Assembly (NCBI GenBank): GCA_959347315.1 | Contig: OY365810.1 | Location: forward strand, 27,108,585-27,172,584 | Direction: 5' to 3' | From: Bimastos eiseni | Lineage: Eukaryota > Annelida > Clitellata > Crassiclitellata > Lumbricidae | DNA length: 64,000 nt | Shown: one piece after another, positions 25,701 through 32,027 of the stretch | Layout: each line of letters starts with the position of its first letter | Numbering within the stretch: position 1 is the stretch's first letter | Notes under the pieces: model-generated | Databases searched by the model: none | What the model was told of the DNA's origin: nothing | What the model saw: the letters and a program-made list of their open reading frames with translations, nothing else | Program-made: the position numbers and the translations under genes

Positions 25701-28700
25701 ATGGGTTAAATTTTAAAATTTATGTTGCCCCCCTACGGGAGTGGCTTACTTTCACTTTGTAAGTGGGCTTTGACTCTGAGTCAGTGACTACCGTAGCTGT
25801 GAAAACAGTTAAAAGTAAGTCACTCAAACCTCTTTTTCATTTATAAATGATTGCACATAGTGTTTCTGAGTTGATATCTAGATGGGCGCTATATAAATGT
25901 TCTATTGCATTTATCTACCTTGCATTGCTGTCTTGGTGTTTCAGTTCTTTGCTTTCCATCTGGAAGAGCTGCTTCGTTCCAGCACAAACAGCAAGTACAA
26001 TCCTGAAATGCCTCTTGATGAACAGACGGATGTACTTTCATATGATCCACAACTGGAATTTCCAAAGGATCGACTTCAGTTTGGTAAAGGACAGTAGATT
26101 CTTTAGAAATTCTGTGATATGTTTTAATCTGTGTGGGAGGGAGTATCACGATCATTTTGGGCATGGCAGCTGAGTGATGATGATGAAATTCTTTTGCTGC
26201 AGATTCTAGAGTTTGAATCCCGGCTATTTGTGTACAGTTGATGATGATGCATGTACTGAGAGAAAGTTGATGTGTTCCCATTGTTACAGCTATGTGTTAG
26301 CCATAAGCCATAGGAGTTGGTGATGGACTAATGGCTTATGTTCGTGTTAATGCTTTACATTCTTGTACCTTGGAGAGAGAGCCACATTTATTAGGCCCAT
26401 TACTGGCCATTGATGGGAAATTGTAGCAAGTGATGAACTTGATGAACATGCCTGTGAATGTGACTTGTATGTGAACTTGTAATAGTGTAACACATTCAAG
26501 GTTTCTTGCAGAGTCAACATAATTTGTATCTGTTGCTCTTACTGTTGTTTACTTGTGTCATTATTTTGCTGTGCAGTTGTTTTAATGTTGATGTTGACAA
26601 AGCCTGATTACTTGGTAACTTAAGATGAAGAACTTTTTGGTCTGTTGAACTGTCCTTGCTGTAGCTGTTTCTTGCTTGCTGTTTCTCAATCTTTTTTGGC
26701 TGCGTAACCCTTTTGATCTTAACTTTCTTGGCAGAGCCCCGTGCACAACTAAATACATTCTGTCATAGGTAGGGCCACAAATGCTTGATAATACAGATGA
26801 TTATAGGTTTAGGCCAAAGTCAGATTGATAACGACACAAATTTTGATGAAAATGACTTATGAATTATGAATTCTCTTTCATATTTAGTCATGCACAGATC
26901 TTAAGCAAAAACCCTCTTATGAAAAATTCATATAATTTATTTCTTATTGCTTGAAGCTCATTGTTCATACTGAAAGTTGTCCACAGAACCCTTATCTTAC
27001 CCTAAGTAACCTAAGTATTCCATGGAACACAGTTTGGGAAACACTACTGTAGCATATCTCTGTGATTTGAACTGTAGAAGGGAGTATTGGGATCAGCCTT
27101 GACCAATGGAGTTTTAGAGCGTTGTGCTGTTTTGCGTTTTGTAGATGTTGTCGTTGGGAAGGGGGCTTTTGGAACAGTCTATCGAGCTCAGGCATTTGGA
27201 ATAAATGACTCTGAGTCAGTGACTACTGTAGCTGTGAAAACGGTTAAAGGTGAGGAGTCGCTCGAACCTTTTTACCATTTACACAGGCTTGATATCTCTA
27301 AGGGGAGCTATATAAATGTTTGAATACATTTACCTAACGATTATCTTTCTCATTCATTGTATGCATGTCTGTTTGATTGTATGTGTATGTGCTATTCCAT
27401 TTCATGTATCTCACAGTTTCATTGTATCATTTGTTATATTGTATTTTGCTTATAGTATAATTATAAGATGTTTTACATAGAGCTGTAGCCCAGCTGAGGT
27501 CAAAGAAATGGTGCCAAACATGAGTAAAAAATCGACGGCAGTTCATCTAATATTCATATTATGATTATTATTATAATTATTGTTGTTTGTATGTACTTAC
27601 CAACGCATGATTGTATGTGTTCGAAGGAACGTTGGGACCAGATTATTTGGCGCTATATTTCAGGGTATCTAATCGGCATTCATTTCACAATGCACCGATA
27701 TGTAGCTGTGCTTAATGAAATGGTAGCCTACTTTAGACGTCTCTAGATTAGCTTAGGATTTGCTATATATGTCAGAACAGCAAATAGTTTTGCAATGGAC
27801 TAAATTCTAAATTGAACAGGCTATAAATACAGAAAGAATAGAGCAATATTATCCAGCCTTGCTAATGCATTATGCATGTCTCTGTTGATGGTTTTATCGG
27901 ATATTTTGACGTGATAGACTGTGGAAAAATGGATCAGTTAAAGGCGTTGATATCTGAGCTTAAAGTTTTAATCCATCTTGGCCAGCACATCAATATCCTG
28001 AATGCACTTGGAGCTGTGACACAGGACATCAGTAAAGGTTCAGATGCTTTTATCTCTTCTTTGTTTTCTTATTACAGATTTCATTATGAACTCATTAATG
28101 ATATTACATGTAACAATGATTAGTATTTTTAAATGTTTTATATGTTTAATTTTATTGTGAGATTGATAAAGGTTTAATTAATTATTTTAAAATTATTATT
28201 GGGTCATCCATGTGAGATCTAACAGAAGCCTCCACCTACAACCTTGGACTTTGTTGTTCATCACTTGATAGTTCTTAGTTATTATTATTAATCAGCACTT
28301 TTATTGCACCTGCGTCTAATGCTGAGTGCATCAATCGATGGCGCATCAAATCCATACTGTAGTCCGGTCAATTAAAAAAGAATAGTGCCATATCATCATA
28401 TTTGTTATTGGTTTTTTTCCTGTTGTCATGACAATACCGTTAACAAGTGTTGTGGTAGTAGCTGGATCAGTATAGTGTGCATTTTTAAATAGCAGAATCG
28501 ATATGTGGCTCTTATTGTTCTTGATTGTTAGTTCAAATGGATGAGGCCTTGTATGCAAATTATATTTGCTTGCAGGGCACTTTGTCATTATATAACAGTG
28601 ACCACTTAATAAAGGTGTTGAAATTGTGTTAATGTATTATTGCAGGTAGCCTCTACTTAATCATGGAGTATTGTCATTATGGATGTCTTCGTGACCATCT

Positions 28701-31700
28701 CATCAAGCAGCGTTGTCACTTCATCGGGGCTTTTAACAAATCTTTCCGCGAGAGCATGGCGTTGAATGAGGCGGAAGTGGTGGGCGCGGAAGAGGTGGGG
28801 TATCTGAAGGCGGCCAAGTCTCCATGTGGAAATTACAAATATGAGCGACCACTTACTGTGAAGGACCTTTTTTGCTATGCCTTCCAGATTGCAAGAGGAC
28901 TCGAATATCTACATTCAAAGAAGGTAGGTGTTTTGATTTCAGGATCGGTCACTGTTAGTGCATCTATTCAGCATTCAACATATATACTTTGCTGTAGGTT
29001 TAACATTAAGGCCAGAAATTTAGTCCCCTTCTGGGGTACCTATCTACTTCAGTGTTAATGTGTGATATCAAAGTTGGCAGTCACAGAAGTTTCAAAACAT
29101 CTTTATTTACATGATATTTGAGTTAAGGATGTGAACCCGAGTTTAAGATCTAATAGGCTGGCAGTTTTGGCGTGAAGCCATGACTAACATAGATAAAATG
29201 TTAAAGGCAAAACTCGCAACTTGTGGGACTAGGCTGTTTTAGATATGTATAAATGAGCAGGTACCATATGTTATATGCCGTGTTATGTTCCCTATGCCAT
29301 ATTATGCACCTTATGTTATATGCCATGCTATTTGTCTTATGTTATGTGCCGTGTGCAAGTCTAAGCTATCTGTTATGTGCTTTATGTTATATGTCATGTT
29401 ATGTACCCTATGTTTTATGCCATGTTATGTACACTATATTATATGTCATGTGATGTACCTCATGTTATATGCCATGTTGTGTACCTTATGTTATATGCAA
29501 TGTTTGGTACCTAATATATATTACATGCGATGCTGCAAATTTTTCGTTACCTGAAAGGCATGTTTAGCTTTCAAAGCGTTTGCACGTCTTCTATTCTTAG
29601 TAAATTGGGATACGAGAATAGGTCTCACAAAGCAGGTGTACCTTATGTGCCATTTTATGTTCTGTCTCATCTTATGTGCCTTATGTTATATGCCATTGGC
29701 ACTTGGGTTATATTTTTGAGCATAATTGAGCATTGTTAACGCATTGCCATGTGTAATATAATAAAATGTAATAAGATGTTAAGAATTATTTTCATATTAT
29801 TAATTTTAATACTATGAATAATTATAATAATATTATAAAGCTCAGTATTATAATATAATAATTTGACAAAAACAATGCTTCAGAGCATGGCACGTCATAA
29901 ATGGTGATTTATGGTCATCACGAGTTTGCTCTCCTCTGTTAGCCTATACAATGGCACTGGTGGTTTTACTTATGTTGTGTCTTCCATACATCTACCACAG
30001 TACATACATCGAGATCTGGCGGCTAGAAACATTCTACTGGCCGAGGGAAACATCGTCAAAATCTGTGACTTTGGACTCGCCAAGGACTGCTACAAGTACA
30101 ATGAATATCGTAAAAAGTCGAGTGTAAGCTATCTTTTGATTATTATTATCTGAATTGCTATTACTTGCAAAGTCATCCACAAAGTCATCTCATTGTCGTA
30201 TGGTGATGCTTGCATCCTGATTTAACATCATCCACTTTAAGATTGTGGCTAGCATACTGGTTAATGCTGGAGTCAATAACTTTCCCATTCATCTAATGTG
30301 TAGCCACATCGTTATCAGCTACTTTACCAGCTTTTTAGTTGCATGTTTTGCAATGTTTCTGTGGACCTCAATTGCATGGGTGAGTGACCGGGGCAGTCCT
30401 ACGAGAATGACTTTCTCAATGATGCTGCCCAATTATCTTTTCCAGTCAATCAAACTTGCAGGCTCCACTTTGCAAGGTGTGTGTAGCACAATTGACTCCA
30501 AAAATCAGCTGTTAGGACATGCAGTGTTTGCAAAGCTCTATTTTGAATTTGTTATGCATTTATTATTGTGTAATTAAGCAGTCATTGCTCTGAAATTTCT
30601 GGGTACTTATAGTGATTACCCAAGAAAGAATTACCAGTAATCTTACATATCCATATGTGTGCACCTCTTGAAGAGAAGCTCCTCATGGATGTGTGATTAA
30701 TGCTTCTGTTTCTGAACTCAGTTTATTTTTATTGTGATGTTGCTGCCATTGATGTTTAGTTATAGGAAGTCTGGCATATCTTTAAAGGCAGTGTTTAGTT
30801 TTTTATCTGAGGGATATGGATGATGAAAATCATCTATCTGTTGTGGCGATATCCGGTTGGATCAACTTTTATGTGATTTCTAGTACATTACGGAAGATGA
30901 ACCTTGGAACATTGCAGCAGAAAGTTGTAAAAGAATTAGATTACTAGGTAATTTCTGTCCTTATATTGTTGACAATTTTGAAAAATTGCAGACGATTTGT
31001 TTTTACGAATTTCCAGATCAAGTGGGTCTTCTTTTATGTGGATCTCAAATACACATTTTAATATTTTAGACACCTGTGCCAATAAAATGGATGGCCATTG
31101 AATCTCTGACTCATAATGTGTACACAACGAAAAGTGACATGTAAGTAAGAAGTTGAATTGAATAAAGTTGCAGCTGGTATTTAAGTCTGGATTTGTGCCT
31201 CATTTGGTTTGACTTGTATGTTGTTGTGTCTTAAAGGTGATATTATTTATGAAGTTTGAACTATTCATTCAAGCAATTTCACTGTTGACTATTGTTTACA
31301 CAATGTTACTTACACCAAATTAATTTTCCATTTTCCTGACCAATCCACCATCATTAACACTTACAATTACTGATCTATTCTAATTTTATGATCTCTGTGG
31401 CAACATTATCACATCGTATAAGACATTAATCTATGATGTATATATACATACATGTGAATACTCCCTATTGATATATATATATATATATACATATATGTAT
31501 ATATATATATTGTTGGATTCTGCTAGTTTATGGTCCCGCGTGTAGTGAATCAAACATAAAACTTTATGCTAAATTTCAAAATGTATATTTAAGCACAAGT
31601 ATTTACAGTTAATAACAAAAGGAAAATCATAATACCGTCCAAAACCGAAGGTCACTTTCTCCACAGCGAAGACAGGTCAACCGAACCAGCATACTCGTGG

Positions 31701-31994
31701 CTTTAGTACAGACATCACGAAAGCTCAACAACAAAAGTGAAGGTTTCACCTGGGTCTCAAAATACTCAACACAACACCAGACCTTGACACTCAAACCGTA
31801 AAACTCAAAACGACAGACCTGGCCTCTGCACAACGGGTGCTCTCTCTAAGAAATGGACCAGTCTGCCCCCACACCTTGTCCTGACCTTCTTATATACCTT
31901 CTGACCTTCCTTCAGCCAAAAGTACCTAACTGTACCTATCTGCCTAGACTCCTACTACCATGGAAGCTCAGTTGTATATGTATATATATATATT

Positions 31995-32027
<33 letters not shown>

